The notes: a model not told the origin generated them from the letters alone. A DNA stretch of 35,526 nt from Dehalococcoidia bacterium (GCA_022826585.1 JAJDUR010000059.1:1-35526), one strand, 5' to 3'; positions 7,956 through 16,343 are shown, numbered from the stretch's first letter. Translations and numbers: made by a program.

Positions 7956-9152
7956 ATGGCGGCGGAGCCCTACACGATCCATCTTCCGGATGAGCTGCTG
8001 GAGGACCTGCGGCGGCGGCTGGTGAACGCGCGCTTCCCGCAGGACTTCGCGAACGACGACTGGGGGTATGGGGTCAACGGGGCGTACCTGCGGGAACTGG
8101 TCGACTACTGGATCGAGGAGTACGACTGGCGGGCGGTGGAGCGCGAGATGAACGGGTTCGCGAACTTCCGCGCGGAGATCCAGGGCGTGCCCATCCACTT
8201 CATCCACGAGCGGGGGAAGGGGCCCGATCCGAAGCCGCTGATCCTGTCGCACGGGTGGCCGTGGTGCTTCTGGGACTTCCACGAGCTGATCGGGCCGCTG
8301 ACCGACCCGGCGGCCCACGGGGGCGACGAACGAGACGCCTTCGACGTGGTGCTGCCGTCGCTGCCGGGGTTCGGGTTCTCGGCGCCGCACGAGGTGCCGG
8401 GCATCAACTTCTGGCGGACGGCGGACCTGTGGGCGGAGCTGATGGGGGAGGTGCTCGGGTACGACCGCTTCCTCGCGCACGGGGGCGACTGGGGAAACCT
8501 GATCAGCGCACAGCTCGGGCACAAGTACGCGGACCGGGTGGCGGCAATCCACATCACGGGGGCGATCCCGCTGACGGTGCTGGCGGACCCCGAGGGGACG
8601 CGGCTGCTGGCGCAGCGCACAACGACGCCGGAGCAGGCGGCGCGCAACCCGGACCTGGTCGAACCGGGGGTGCTGCGGCCGCGTCCGGGGAGCGCCCACG
8701 CGGTCGTGCAGATGAACGAGCCACAGACGATCTCGTACGCACTGCACGACTCGCCCGTGGGGCTGTGCGCGTGGATCCTCGACCGGCGCTACTGGTGGAG
8801 CGACAACGACCGGGGCAAGCGGGCGGTGGAGCAGGCGTTCTCGAAGGACCACCTGCTGACACTGATGATGCTGTACTGGGCGACGGGCGCATATGTGACC
8901 TCGGCGCGGTACTACGCGGAGGTGGCGAAGAACCCGTGGCGCCCGTCGCACGACCGGCGGCCGGTGGTGGAGGCGCCGACGGGCATCTCGTTCATGGCGC
9001 AGGACATGACCTCGCAAGGGCGGGGCTGGACCGAGGAGTACTACAACCTGGTCTGGACGCGGGCTCGGGACGGGGGCGGGCACTTCGCAGCCCCGGAGCG
9101 TCCGGCGGAGATCGTGGAGGACATCCGGGAGGCGCTGCGCCCGTATCGGTAG
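7956..9152 (+). CDS. Epoxide hydrolase (alpha/beta-hydrolase with EHN domain)
   Basis: 398 residues. The first 110 or so form the epoxide-hydrolase N-terminal domain (DELLEDLRRRLVNARFPQDF and WRAVEREMNGFANFRAEIQGVPIHF). The alpha/beta-hydrolase fold follows: oxyanion-hole HGWPWCFWDF, LPSLPGFGFSAP, and the nucleophile elbow HGGDWGN, where the Asp attacks the epoxide. A C-terminal GGHFAAPE carries the catalytic His. This is the microsomal/limonene-independent type that turns epoxides into diols in two steps through an ester intermediate. The start is ATG 7956 with GGAGGGG just upstream; a GTG 15 bases earlier is possible. Hairpin arrays flank both sides of the gene, which fits an inserted cassette but does not prove it. 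Confidence 0.92.
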   Translation: MAAEPYTIHLPDELLEDLRRRLVNARFPQDFANDDWGYGVNGAYLRELVDYWIEEYDWRAVEREMNGFANFRAEIQGVPIHFIHERGKGPDPKPLILSHGWPWCFWDFHELIGPLTDPAAHGGDERDAFDVVLPSLPGFGFSAPHEVPGINFWRTADLWAELMGEVLGYDRFLAHGGDWGNLISAQLGHKYADRVAAIHITGAIPLTVLADPEGTRLLAQRTTTPEQAARNPDLVEPGVLRPRPGSAHAVVQMNEPQTISYALHDSPVGLCAWILDRRYWWSDNDRGKRAVEQAFSKDHLLTLMMLYWATGAYVTSARYYAEVAKNPWRPSHDRRPVVEAPTGISFMAQDMTSQGRGWTEEYYNLVWTRARDGGGHFAAPERPAEIVEDIREALRPYR

Positions 9153-9264
9153 GAGAGCGCCGCCCTGCGGGCGGCTGAGTGGAGCGCTCGCGCCTGCGGC
9201 GCCTCGCTGAGGAGAGCGGCGGCTTCGCCGCCTGAGGGGAGCGCGCGGTTGGCACCGCGCTGAG
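9153..9264. repeat. Modular hairpin array, four units
   Basis: Four units, each opening GGAGAGCG or GGAGCGC and closing with (G)CTGAG or CCTGAG. Their stems differ but stay complementary: GCCGCCC/GGGCGGC around TGC, GGCGGC/GCCGCC around TTC, and GCGCGGT/ACCGCGC around TGGC. It begins at the stop codon of the epoxide hydrolase and is related to the array at 7771-7867. A fragment of the same type (GAGGAGAGCGCC) appears at the left window edge, 11-22. Confidence 0.65.
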
Positions 9265-9278
9265 TCGGGGAGGGGGGA

Positions 9279-9309
9279 CCAACAGCCAATGGCCAAGAGC
9301 CAACAGCCA
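9279..9309. repeat. Short CCAACAGCCA direct repeat
   Basis: The 10-mer CCAACAGCCA occurs at 9279-9288 and 9300-9309, separated by ATGGCCAAGAG, itself a related word. The reverse complement of the same 10-mer lies at 33709-33718 beside the selenoprotein gene, and a looser relative (GAGCCACGAGCCAATGG) lies near 7890. The location next to the hairpin array and tRNA suggests a mobile or recombining spacer sequence. Confidence 0.45.
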
Positions 9310-9315
9310 GGTAGC

Positions 9316-9391
<76 letters not shown>

Positions 9392-9401
9392 ACTCCGCCC
9401 A

Positions 9402-10058
9402 TCAATGGTAGCTCGCTTTGCCCGGTCGCTCGACTGCGACCGTAAGGGCGGACTCCAGGGCGTCGACGCGCTGCTCGAGGCGGGCGACACGGTCTTCGAG
9501 ACGGGTGCGAGTCTGCTGCTCCTCGAAGCGGGCGACCTGATCGAGGAAGCGCTCCCAGCGTCCGGGCTCGGCGCGGATGAGGGCGGGGCAGTTCTTCCCG
9601 GTCCAGTGGTTGTGCTGGACGATGCCTTCGGCACCGTGGCCGTCGAGGCGGAGGCGGGCGGTGAGCCAGGCGGCGTTGAGGTCGGCGGCGGCCTCGTCGA
9701 TGCCCTCGTTCATGCAGATCTCGAGGCCGATGGAGGTGGTGTTGCCGGGGCCGCCGGCACCGTCGCCGGCGTGCCAGCCCTGCTCGCCCCAGTCGAGGGA
9801 CTGCCAGACCTCGTGGTCGTCGATGGTGGCGTGCCAGGAGTAGGGCGCCTCGCGTGCCATCCAGCGGGCATGGGCGTGAGCGTCGGCGGTGGGGCGGGGA
9901 TTGCCGGTCTGATGGATGGTGATGAAGGCGGCGAGTCCGCCGGCGAAGGGGCGGTTGGGGCGGTTGTCGGTGCGGGTCAGCAGGAGCTGGTGGACGGGTG
10001 GCGGGGAGAACATGGGGAGAGGGTGGGGGAAGCGGGCGGGAAGCTCGGAGCGCTCCAT
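9402..10058 (-). CDS. N-acetylmuramoyl-L-alanine amidase (amidase_2/PGRP fold) with C-terminal coiled coil
   Basis: 218 residues. The amidase_2 fold is recognisable from FITIHQTGNP, YSWHATIDD, TSIGLEICMNEG and VQHNHWTGKNCPALIR, which hold the zinc-binding histidines and the final C/K pair as in CwlA/XlyA-type amidases. These enzymes cut the bond between N-acetylmuramate and L-alanine in peptidoglycan. There is no signal peptide or membrane helix, so export would need another route or a holin. Residues 170-210 (LEDRVARLEQRVDALESAL) form a heptad coiled coil in place of the usual SH3 or LysM wall-binding domain. The start is uncertain: family members begin at about Met16, and the upstream 15 residues are unlike them. 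It sits in a minus-strand run with the unknown membrane protein and tRNA-Thr. Confidence 0.85.
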   Translation of the reverse strand: MERSELPARFPHPLPMFSPPPVHQLLLTRTDNRPNRPFAGGLAAFITIHQTGNPRPTADAHAHARWMAREAPYSWHATIDDHEVWQSLDWGEQGWHAGDGAGGPGNTTSIGLEICMNEGIDEAAADLNAAWLTARLRLDGHGAEGIVQHNHWTGKNCPALIRAEPGRWERFLDQVARFEEQQTRTRLEDRVARLEQRVDALESALTVAVERPGKASYH

Positions 10059-10106
10059 GGCACCCCGACCGCGAACCGGGGACCCCGGCGGGTTGCAGAG
10101 TCAGGG

Positions 10107-12029
10107 TCAGTCCCGGCCCAGCCCCGCCGCGATCCGTCTCCAGAAGACGACGGCGATGACGCCGACGGCGCCGACGATGGCAAGGATCAGGCCGTTGCGG
10201 GCGACGTTTCCAGAGGCGGCGTCGATGCCGGACTCGGAAACCTCGAGCAACTCGTCGACCAGCGCCTCGGAGGTGTTGGGGAATTGCGAGTCGGATCCCG
10301 GGGCGGCTTCCTCGCGGACGCCATCGAACACCGCTTCGGAGGTCGACTGGTAGACGGGTCCGAAGAGGGCGGCGATCGCGGCGGCCGAGAGCAGCAGGAG
10401 GCCCGCCGCCCAGGCGAGGCGGCCGCGCCAGCTCCTCCCACCGAGGAAGGCGACCAGGAGCAGGACGGCGGCGGCGATGAGGGCCGGGACCCACAGGTCC
10501 CCCGCCCCCACGCCGACCACGTCGCGGAACTCGTCCAATCCCTCGAAGCCCCCCGGGGACTCGTCGGAGGCGTCGAGGACGTAGCCGCTGGAGAGCACGA
10601 GGCGAGCGTCCTGGATCCCGTCGAAGGCGTCGTCGTCCGAGAGGTCGGCGCGCAGGTCGTCGTCGGTGTAGGTCCAGCCCATGGCGAAGAGTTCGCGGAT
10701 GTCGTCGAGGGCGAGCAGCGCGTCCGGGCCGCCGTCGCGTTCGAGGGCGGCGCGAAGGTCCTGCTCGGTGTAGGTGACGGCGTCGGGCACGCGCGCCAAG
10801 ACCGACTCGTCGATTGAGGTTGCGATAGAGGGGACGGCTATCGCGACGATGTCGTTGGCGGGGACGTCCCAGGGGATGCAGGGCGGCAGTTCGTGCTCGA
10901 GTGCGGCGCGCGCGGCGGCGTTCTCCGTGGCGGTGGAGCAGTCCGGCAGGAGCCGGATCCCGTCGCGCAGGGACGCGGTCGCCACGGCAGTGAGCGCGTG
11001 CCAGGCGTCGGGCTTGACCGCCGCGAGGTCGAACGTGGTGGCGAACGCATCGGCCCCGCCGGTGACGTAGGCGCCAACGTCACCGGCGAGCATGGCCACC
11101 TGCGCGTCGAGCCATTCCCCGGCCACCGCGTCGCTCAGGGCGTCGAGGACGTCGGCGCGGGTGAGCACGACGCCGTAGGGCAACGTGACGACTTCGTCGA
11201 CGTTCTCCCTCGCCGCGGGCTCGATGACGTTGGCGTAGGCGACGTCGTAGGGGTCGGCCTCCATGATGACGGCCGCGATCTCGTCGGCGGCTCGCTGGGC
11301 CTCGTCCTCGCCGAAACCGATGCGGATGGCGAGCGCGTCGGACCCCGCGACGGCGTAGTCGACGACCTCGTTGGCGGCGCCTTCGACCTGGGCGGCCATC
11401 CACTCGGGTGTGGCGACGCTTGTGAACACGCGCGCGAGACTGCCGCCCTCCTCGCCGCTTGCCCCACGGAGGATAGCCACCCATCCGGAGTCCTCGCCAC
11501 CGGCAGGCAGTCCGTCGTCGACCCACTCGCTGAAGACCGGGGTCAGCTCGCGTTCGAGGAGGCGCTCGTAGGCGCCCGTTTCGCGAAACAGGGCGGAGAG
11601 CTCGCGGACGAGGGCATCGAGGTGCGGGGCCGCATCGACGCGAATGGTGACCTCATCCTCCTTCCCCAGCACGTACGCCATCGCACCCTCGATGGCGGGC
11701 GCGACGAGCGCCTCGAGGTCCTCGGGCGGGATCGCGCGGCGGACGGCGCCGGCGACCTGGTCCGGGGTCAGCCCGGAGGCGGCCAACGGGTTCTCCTCGA
11801 ACTCCAGGCCGAACTCGTCGGCGTCGAGCTCCCAGGCGTCTTCGAGGAGGGCCAGCGTGAGGTCCTCGACAACGAACCGGTAGGTATCCGCTTCTGCAAG
11901 CTGGTCGGAGACGAAGCCGGGGCGCGCGATCGTCGCGTTCGTGGCGACCGCCACCAGGGTGGTGGCCAGCACCACCAGAAAGACGATCGCCAGGAGCACG
12001 GCGGCGCCGCGCCGTATCCAGATGAGCAC
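10107..12029 (-). CDS. Unknown membrane-anchored protein with large extracytoplasmic domain
   Basis: 640 residues that I do not recognise. The N-terminus is an uncleaved anchor helix (residues 9-29, AVLLAIVFLVVLATTLVAVA). A roughly 490-residue acidic, Asp/Glu/Ala-rich outer domain follows, then membrane helices near 518-536, 545-568 and 608-628, ending in WRRIAAGLGRD. A single Cys pair lies in LLPDCSTATE and LPPCIPWDVP and might form a disulfide. The outer domain contains short repeated phrases such as YTEQDLRAAL and YTDDDLRADL. The start is GTG 12029, placed so the anchor is at the N-terminus; no Shine-Dalgarno is visible. It lies between the ROK kinase (48 bases upstream) and the amidase (48 bases downstream), so an envelope role is plausible but unproven. 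Confidence 0.7.
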   Translation of the reverse strand: MLIWIRRGAAVLLAIVFLVVLATTLVAVATNATIARPGFVSDQLAEADTYRFVVEDLTLALLEDAWELDADEFGLEFEENPLAASGLTPDQVAGAVRRAIPPEDLEALVAPAIEGAMAYVLGKEDEVTIRVDAAPHLDALVRELSALFRETGAYERLLERELTPVFSEWVDDGLPAGGEDSGWVAILRGASGEEGGSLARVFTSVATPEWMAAQVEGAANEVVDYAVAGSDALAIRIGFGEDEAQRAADEIAAVIMEADPYDVAYANVIEPAARENVDEVVTLPYGVVLTRADVLDALSDAVAGEWLDAQVAMLAGDVGAYVTGGADAFATTFDLAAVKPDAWHALTAVATASLRDGIRLLPDCSTATENAAARAALEHELPPCIPWDVPANDIVAIAVPSIATSIDESVLARVPDAVTYTEQDLRAALERDGGPDALLALDDIRELFAMGWTYTDDDLRADLSDDDAFDGIQDARLVLSSGYVLDASDESPGGFEGLDEFRDVVGVGAGDLWVPALIAAAVLLLVAFLGGRSWRGRLAWAAGLLLLSAAAIAALFGPVYQSTSEAVFDGVREEAAPGSDSQFPNTSEALVDELLEVSESGIDAASGNVARNGLILAIVGAVGVIAVVFWRRIAAGLGRD

Positions 12030-12077
12030 GGGTCCATGGTGGGGAAGGACGCGTCAGTGCGCCAGCGCGGGGCGGGG

Positions 12078-13019
12078 CTACGCTGCCAGGGCGACGGCGG
12101 CGGCACCGAGGAGGCCGGCGTCCTCGCCGAGGGTGCTGGTGCGGACGGGGGTGCCGGCGGCGGGGCCGTAGCCGAGGGAGGCCATGGCGGCGCGGAGGGG
12201 GTCGAGGAGGAGGTCGCCCATGCCGAGAAGGCCGCCGGAGAGGGTGACGGCGTCGGGGTTGAGGATGTTGACGATGCCGCCCAGCCCGATGCCGATGGTG
12301 TGCCCACCGTTGCGGATCTCGGCGATGGCGGCCGCTTCGCCGCGGCGGGCGGCCTCGGCGAGGTGGCCGGCGGTGGCGGGACGGTCGCCGGAGATCTCGG
12401 CGAGGATGGGGGCCGAGCCGGACTCGACGAGGCGCTGGGCGCGGCGCCCGAAGGCGACGCCGCCGGCGATCGCCTCAAGGCAGCCGCGCGCGCCGCAGCC
12501 GCAGGGCGGCCCGGCAGGGTCGAGCACGATGTGGCCAATCTCGCCGGCGAGTCCCTGCGCCCCCCGGTAGAGGCGGCCGTCGACGACGAGGCCGCCGCCG
12601 ATGCCGGTCCCGAGAGTGGCGTGGAGCAGGTGGCGCGTCCCCTTGCCCGCCCCGAAGCGGTGCTCGCCGAGGGCTGCGGCGGAGGCGTCGTTCTCGATGG
12701 AGACGGGGATGCCGAGGCGCTCAGAGAGAGGGGCTGTGAGGGCGAGGTTGCGGAAGGCGGGGATGTTGGGCGAGACCATGACAACGCCGCGGTCGGCATC
12801 GATGAGGCCGGCGACGGCGAGGGAGGCGGCCACGGGGGGCTGGGGGCCGCGGTCGCGCACGTCCGCCAGGAGGTCGCCGATGCGCTCGAGGGCGGTCTCC
12901 GGGGAGGCGTCCGGGGTGCTGTCCACCTCGAGACGGGCAAGGATCTCGCCCGTCTCGCCGACGAGGGCGGCGCGCAGGTTCGTGCCGCCGAAGTCGCCGG
13001 CGATCACGGTGCGGGTCAT
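12078..13019 (-). CDS. ROK-family sugar kinase (glucokinase-like)
   Basis: 313 residues. The phosphate-binding loop GDFGGTNLRAALV opens the chain. The sugar site appears as VSIENDASAAALGE, with the catalytic Asp in ENDA, and GEIGHIVLD. The zinc-binding ROK signature follows as PCGCGARGCLEAIAGG. A second ATP loop, LGGIVNILNPDAVTLSGG, closes the core. ROK members phosphorylate glucose, N-acetylglucosamine or similar sugars; the lack of an N-terminal DNA-binding domain makes it a kinase rather than a repressor. TACAGT lies six bases before the ATG and no Shine-Dalgarno is present, so the mRNA is probably leaderless. It diverges from the F420-type gene at 13086. Confidence 0.9.
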   Translation of the reverse strand: MTRTVIAGDFGGTNLRAALVGETGEILARLEVDSTPDASPETALERIGDLLADVRDRGPQPPVAASLAVAGLIDADRGVVMVSPNIPAFRNLALTAPLSERLGIPVSIENDASAAALGEHRFGAGKGTRHLLHATLGTGIGGGLVVDGRLYRGAQGLAGEIGHIVLDPAGPPCGCGARGCLEAIAGGVAFGRRAQRLVESGSAPILAEISGDRPATAGHLAEAARRGEAAAIAEIRNGGHTIGIGLGGIVNILNPDAVTLSGGLLGMGDLLLDPLRAAMASLGYGPAAGTPVRTSTLGEDAGLLGAAAVALAA

Positions 13020-13031
13020 GGAGGCACTGTA
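13020..13031 (-). promoter_or_regulatory. Leaderless-type -10 element of the ROK kinase
   Basis: Minus-strand TACAGT (13026-13031) followed by six bases and the ATG. No Shine-Dalgarno fits between them. Confidence 0.5.
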
Positions 13032-13085
13032 CGCGAGGGCCGCCCTTCGCTGGACAGGCCGGGGGTACGCCGCCACCCTGCGCCC

Positions 13086-13523
13086 ATGGAGGCGTGGCAG
13101 GAACGTCTGCTGGCGGAGGAGCGCTCGGGGGTGCTGGGCACGGTCGCGCGCAGCGGGTTGCCGCAGCTGGTGCCCGTGTGCTTCTCGCTGGTCGGGAGCG
13201 ACGTCGCGATCGCGATCGACGAGAAGCCGAAGCGCGGCAGGAAGCTCGCCCGCGTCCGCAACATCGAGCGCGACCCGCGCGCGACGCTCCTGGTGGACCA
13301 CTACGAGGACCAGTGGGAGCAGCTCGCCTGGCTACGGCTGGAGGGCGACGCGGGCGTGCTTGAGCGAGGCGACGAGTGGCCCGAAGCGCTCGACGCGCTG
13401 CGGCGCCGGTATCCTCGTTACCGGGCGATGGCGCTCGAAGAGCTGCCGCTCATCCGGCTGCGGCCGACGAGGGTCGTCGGGTGGCGCTGGCAGGACGGGC
13501 AGGCCCGGGAACACCAGACCTGA
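13086..13523 (+). CDS. PPOX-class F420-dependent oxidoreductase
   Basis: 145 residues with the split-barrel flavin/F420 fold: ERSGVLGTVARSGLPQLVPVCFSLVG, AIDEKPKRGRKLARVRNIERDPRATLLVDHY, then WLRLEGDAGVL and a C-terminal PTRVVGWRW. The conserved K-P-K-R and R-x-R-NIERDPR segment lines the phosphate pocket in this family (TIGR03668-like). The reaction is probably F420-linked reduction of an unknown substrate in the cytoplasm. The start ATG 13086 is where the fold begins; longer in-frame extensions upstream are antisense to the ROK gene. The next gene, a luciferase-like F420-type enzyme, starts 10 bases after the stop, so they form an operon. Confidence 0.86.
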   Translation: MEAWQERLLAEERSGVLGTVARSGLPQLVPVCFSLVGSDVAIAIDEKPKRGRKLARVRNIERDPRATLLVDHYEDQWEQLAWLRLEGDAGVLERGDEWPEALDALRRRYPRYRAMALEELPLIRLRPTRVVGWRWQDGQAREHQT

Positions 13524-13533
13524 GGAGGTCGCG

Positions 13534-14493
13534 ATGCGTATCGGACTGATGGTGGAGGGCCAGAACGACCTCACGTGGGAGCGCTGGCTGCACATCGCGA
13601 ACCTGACGGAGCGGCTGGGCTTCGCCTCGCTGTTCCGGTCGGACCACTACTTCACGGGGAACCGGCAGTTGCAGTCGCTGGAGGCATGGCTCTCGTTCGC
13701 GGCGATCGCGCGGGAGCAGCACTCGTACCGGTTCGGGGCGCTGGTCACGCCGATCACGTTCCGCCGGCCGGTGAACGACGCGCGCAGTGCGGCGCAGGTC
13801 GACCTGCTGAGCGGGGGGCGCTTCGTGATGGGGCTGGGGGCGGGGTGGAACGAGGCCGAGCACCGCGCCTACGGGATCCCCTTCCCACCGATCAAGGAGC
13901 GCTTCGACCGGCTGGACGAGGCGGTTCGCCTGATGCGGGCGCTGTGGACGGAGCAACCGGCGTCGTTCGAGGGGCGGTTCTACCAGCTGGAGGAGGCGGG
14001 CTACCGGTCGCAGCCGGAAGCGGGGCGGCCGCCCATCCTCATCGGCGGGGCAGGGGAGCGGCGCACGCTGCGCATCGCGGCCGAGCACGCCGACGAGTGG
14101 AACTGCGTGACGGTGACGGAGCCGGAGGGGTACGCGCACAAGGTGCGGGTGCTGGAGCGGCACTGCGAGGACGTGGGCCGCGACCCGGCGGCAATCTACC
14201 GCTCGATGATGGTGTTCCCCATCGCCGGCCCGAACGAGCGAACGCTGAAGGCGATCACGGCCAAGACGATGGCGCACTTCAGCCTCGATCCGAAGGCGTC
14301 GCCACGGGTCATGATCGAGCGGATGGAGGGGCGGGGCATCCTGAGCGGGACGACCGACGAGGTGGTCGACAAGCTGGGTAGGCTGGCGGAGCTGGGGCTG
14401 GAGGAGATGGTGCTGCAGCACATCGACTTCGACTCGGACGAGGGGCCGGAGTACTTCGCCTCGGAGATCGCGCCGCAGGTGGCGGACCTGTAG
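13534..14493 (+). CDS. Luciferase-like F420-dependent oxidoreductase
   Basis: 319 residues, TIM-barrel luciferase-like fold: MRIGLMVEGQNDLTW, RLGFASLFRSDHYF, YRFGALVTPITFRRP, and GGRFVMGLGAGWNEAEHRAYGIPFP, followed by RFDRLDEAVRLMRALW and PPILIGGAGERRTLRIAAEHADEWN. These match the F420-dependent branch (TIGR03560-like). GAGGAGG, which includes the end of the preceding gene's stop codon, lies five bases before the ATG, so translation is likely coupled to the PPOX-class partner. The substrate is unknown. It converges on the TlpA-like gene with only three bases between stop codons. Confidence 0.88.
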   Translation: MRIGLMVEGQNDLTWERWLHIANLTERLGFASLFRSDHYFTGNRQLQSLEAWLSFAAIAREQHSYRFGALVTPITFRRPVNDARSAAQVDLLSGGRFVMGLGAGWNEAEHRAYGIPFPPIKERFDRLDEAVRLMRALWTEQPASFEGRFYQLEEAGYRSQPEAGRPPILIGGAGERRTLRIAAEHADEWNCVTVTEPEGYAHKVRVLERHCEDVGRDPAAIYRSMMVFPIAGPNERTLKAITAKTMAHFSLDPKASPRVMIERMEGRGILSGTTDEVVDKLGRLAELGLEEMVLQHIDFDSDEGPEYFASEIAPQVADL

Positions 14494-14496
14494 CGG

Positions 14497-15213
14497 CTAC
14501 TCGGGGGTGTAGCTGACGCCGATCTTGGCGAGCTCCTCGACGAGCACTTCCTCCACGATGAGGCCGGCGCCGAGAGCGCGGACGACGCCGTCGGCGTCGA
14601 TGAAGAAGGTGGTGGGCATCCCGGGGATGCGGTAGTGCACGGCCACGGCGCCGTCGGTATCGAGGACGGCGGGGTACTCCGCGACGAACACGTCGAGGAG
14701 GCCCACGGCGCGCTCGGCGTCTTCCTGCAGGTTGACACCGAGGAAGACGACCTCGCCGTCGAGGGCGGCGTAGGCCTTCTGGAAGTCGGGGATCTCGCGG
14801 CGACAGGGGCCGCACCAGCTCGCGTACCAGTTGAGGACGACGGGCGTCCCCCGGAAGTCGGAGAGGCGCACGATGCGCTCGGGGTTGCGGGCGTCGCGGA
14901 GGGCGAAGTCGGGGGCGGGCCGGCCGATCTCGGGGTGGTGGGCGTCGAGGACGCCGACCTCGGGGTCTTCGGTGGGGGCGGCGGCGGCTGTGGGTTCCGG
15001 CGTGGCGATGGGTTCCTCGGTCGCAGTGGACGCCACGGTGGCGGTGGACGGCGCGGTGGCGGCGGGCGGTTCGCTGACGCGAGCCGGTTCCTCTTCGTCC
15101 CCGCCGGCGGCGAAGAGCCACGCGACCATGACGGCAACGACCACGACGACGATCGCGAGCGCGGCGTAGCCGCCGTAGCGCTGCATGGAGCCGCCCTTCC
15201 CGTCTTCGGCCAT
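14497..15213 (-). CDS. Membrane-anchored TlpA/ResA-like thiol-disulfide oxidoreductase
   Basis: 238 residues. An N-terminal membrane helix (about residues 16-36) is followed by a Thr/Ala/Pro-rich linker to about residue 85, then a thioredoxin fold outside the membrane. The active site is WYASWCGPCRREIP (CxxC), with the cis-proline loop in IPGMPTTFFID. Relatives reduce or form disulfides in exported proteins such as apocytochromes. The start is ATG 15213; a GTG two codons earlier is also possible. It stands before the YihY gene on the same strand, with 80 bases between them. No cytochrome biogenesis gene is visible in the window, so its partner is unknown. Confidence 0.88.
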   Translation of the reverse strand: MAEDGKGGSMQRYGGYAALAIVVVVVAVMVAWLFAAGGDEEEPARVSEPPAATAPSTATVASTATEEPIATPEPTAAAAPTEDPEVGVLDAHHPEIGRPAPDFALRDARNPERIVRLSDFRGTPVVLNWYASWCGPCRREIPDFQKAYAALDGEVVFLGVNLQEDAERAVGLLDVFVAEYPAVLDTDGAVAVHYRIPGMPTTFFIDADGVVRALGAGLIVEEVLVEELAKIGVSYTPE

Positions 15214-15293
15214 GGTCACCCCGGTGAGGCTCTATCGTGCCATCGCGACCGGCATGGCGCGAAGGATGAGGTCAAGGCGGGGTATGTCCGGGC

Positions 15294-16274
15294 TCAGGCG
15301 GGGGCGTCGTCGCGGGGTGGATCGGCCCGCCTGGGTTCGTCGTCGTGGAAGACCAGGCTGCGGAGCATGCTCCAGACGAGCTCGCGGAATGTGGCACGGG
15401 GGACATCGTCGGGGCGGTCGAACTCGCCATGGGTGACGCGCGGGTAGGTAGACGAGATTTCGGCGCCGAGGAGGAACGTGTTCGCGCCGAGGAAGACCAG
15501 GAAGAGGAAGGCGACGACGGCGCCAAGGGAGCCGAAGACAAGGTCGTAGCGGCTGAAGTGCTCGAGGTAGATGCCGAACGCGAGCTTGAGCGCCTCGAAC
15601 AGCACTGCCGCGAGCAGCGCACCCGGCCAGACGTGACTGAAGCGAACGTGCCGGGCGGGGACGAGCCAGTAGAGCAGGGCAAAAGCCACGAAGGAGAGGG
15701 CCGACAGGACGAGGAAGGCAGCCACGCCCCAGCCGAGGCCAAGGCCCTCGGCGAGTGCGCCGAGCACCTGCATGTCCTCGATCGCCTGGCGGGCGACGCG
15801 CAGCGTGGTCGTCGCGCCAAGAGAGGCAAGGAAGATCAGGCCGACGAGGGCCATCATCCCGAAGTCGACGAGCTTCTGGCGGATGAAGGGGCGCCTCCCG
15901 GAGAGGTCGAAGGCGATGTCCAGGGAGCGGCGGATGACGGCGAACATGGCGCTCGCGGCCCACGCCAGGCCGATGAGACCAAGGACGCCAAGCACGCCGC
16001 TCGATGCGCCGGTCAGCTCGCGGACGGCGTTCTCCACGTCCCTGGCGCCGCCCGCGTCGACGGGCAGGAGGCCGGTCAGCTCGTCGATGAGGCGGCGCTC
16101 GATGTCGTTGTCCTGCAGCAGAAGGCCGAGCACGCCGATCGAGACGATGACCAGGGGAAAGAGGGAGAAGAGGACGTAGTAGGAGATGGCCGCGGCCATC
16201 TGGGGGCAGTTGTCGTCGAGGAACCCGAACAGGGAGTGCTTGAACAACAGCCACAGGCGTCGAAGCGACAGCAT
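15294..16274 (-). CDS. YihY/BrkB-family inner membrane protein
   Basis: 326 residues. Family signature near the N-terminus: DNCPQMAAAISYYVLFSLFPLVIVSIGVLG. About six membrane helices follow, including GVLGVLGLIGLAWAASAMF, WGVAAFLVLSALSFVAFALLYWL and FGSLGAVVAFLFLVFLGANTFLLG, and the motif RHVRFSHVWPGALLAAVLFE is typical. Members were once called ribonuclease BN, but that is now considered wrong for YihY; the function is unknown, perhaps transport. The C-terminal tail is acidic and hydrophilic. Both GGAAGG and a TACAGT eight bases before the ATG are present, so start-site use may be leaderless or nearly so. Confidence 0.9.
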   Translation of the reverse strand: MLSLRRLWLLFKHSLFGFLDDNCPQMAAAISYYVLFSLFPLVIVSIGVLGLLLQDNDIERRLIDELTGLLPVDAGGARDVENAVRELTGASSGVLGVLGLIGLAWAASAMFAVIRRSLDIAFDLSGRRPFIRQKLVDFGMMALVGLIFLASLGATTTLRVARQAIEDMQVLGALAEGLGLGWGVAAFLVLSALSFVAFALLYWLVPARHVRFSHVWPGALLAAVLFEALKLAFGIYLEHFSRYDLVFGSLGAVVAFLFLVFLGANTFLLGAEISSTYPRVTHGEFDRPDDVPRATFRELVWSMLRSLVFHDDEPRRADPPRDDAPA

Positions 16275-16288
16275 GCCCTTCCACTGTA
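16275..16288 (-). promoter_or_regulatory. -10 element close to the YihY start
   Basis: Minus-strand TACAGT (16283-16288) lies eight bases before the ATG, with GGAAGGGC in between. Transcription would begin at, or a base or two before, the start codon. Confidence 0.4.
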
Positions 16289-16343
16289 GGCGCGGGCCGG
16301 AACGGCGGCCAACCGGGGACGCCCGGGCGGGCCTGCCCGCGGG

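Noticed and set aside
7771-9264. CRISPR array or insertion-sequence ends
   Set aside because: Units have variable, self-complementary centres rather than identical repeats with unique spacers, and there is no transposase.
6396-9296. Long minus-strand open frame of about 966 codons
   Set aside because: It is Arg/Pro-rich and antisense to the MMPL and epoxide hydrolase genes, which have clear motifs.
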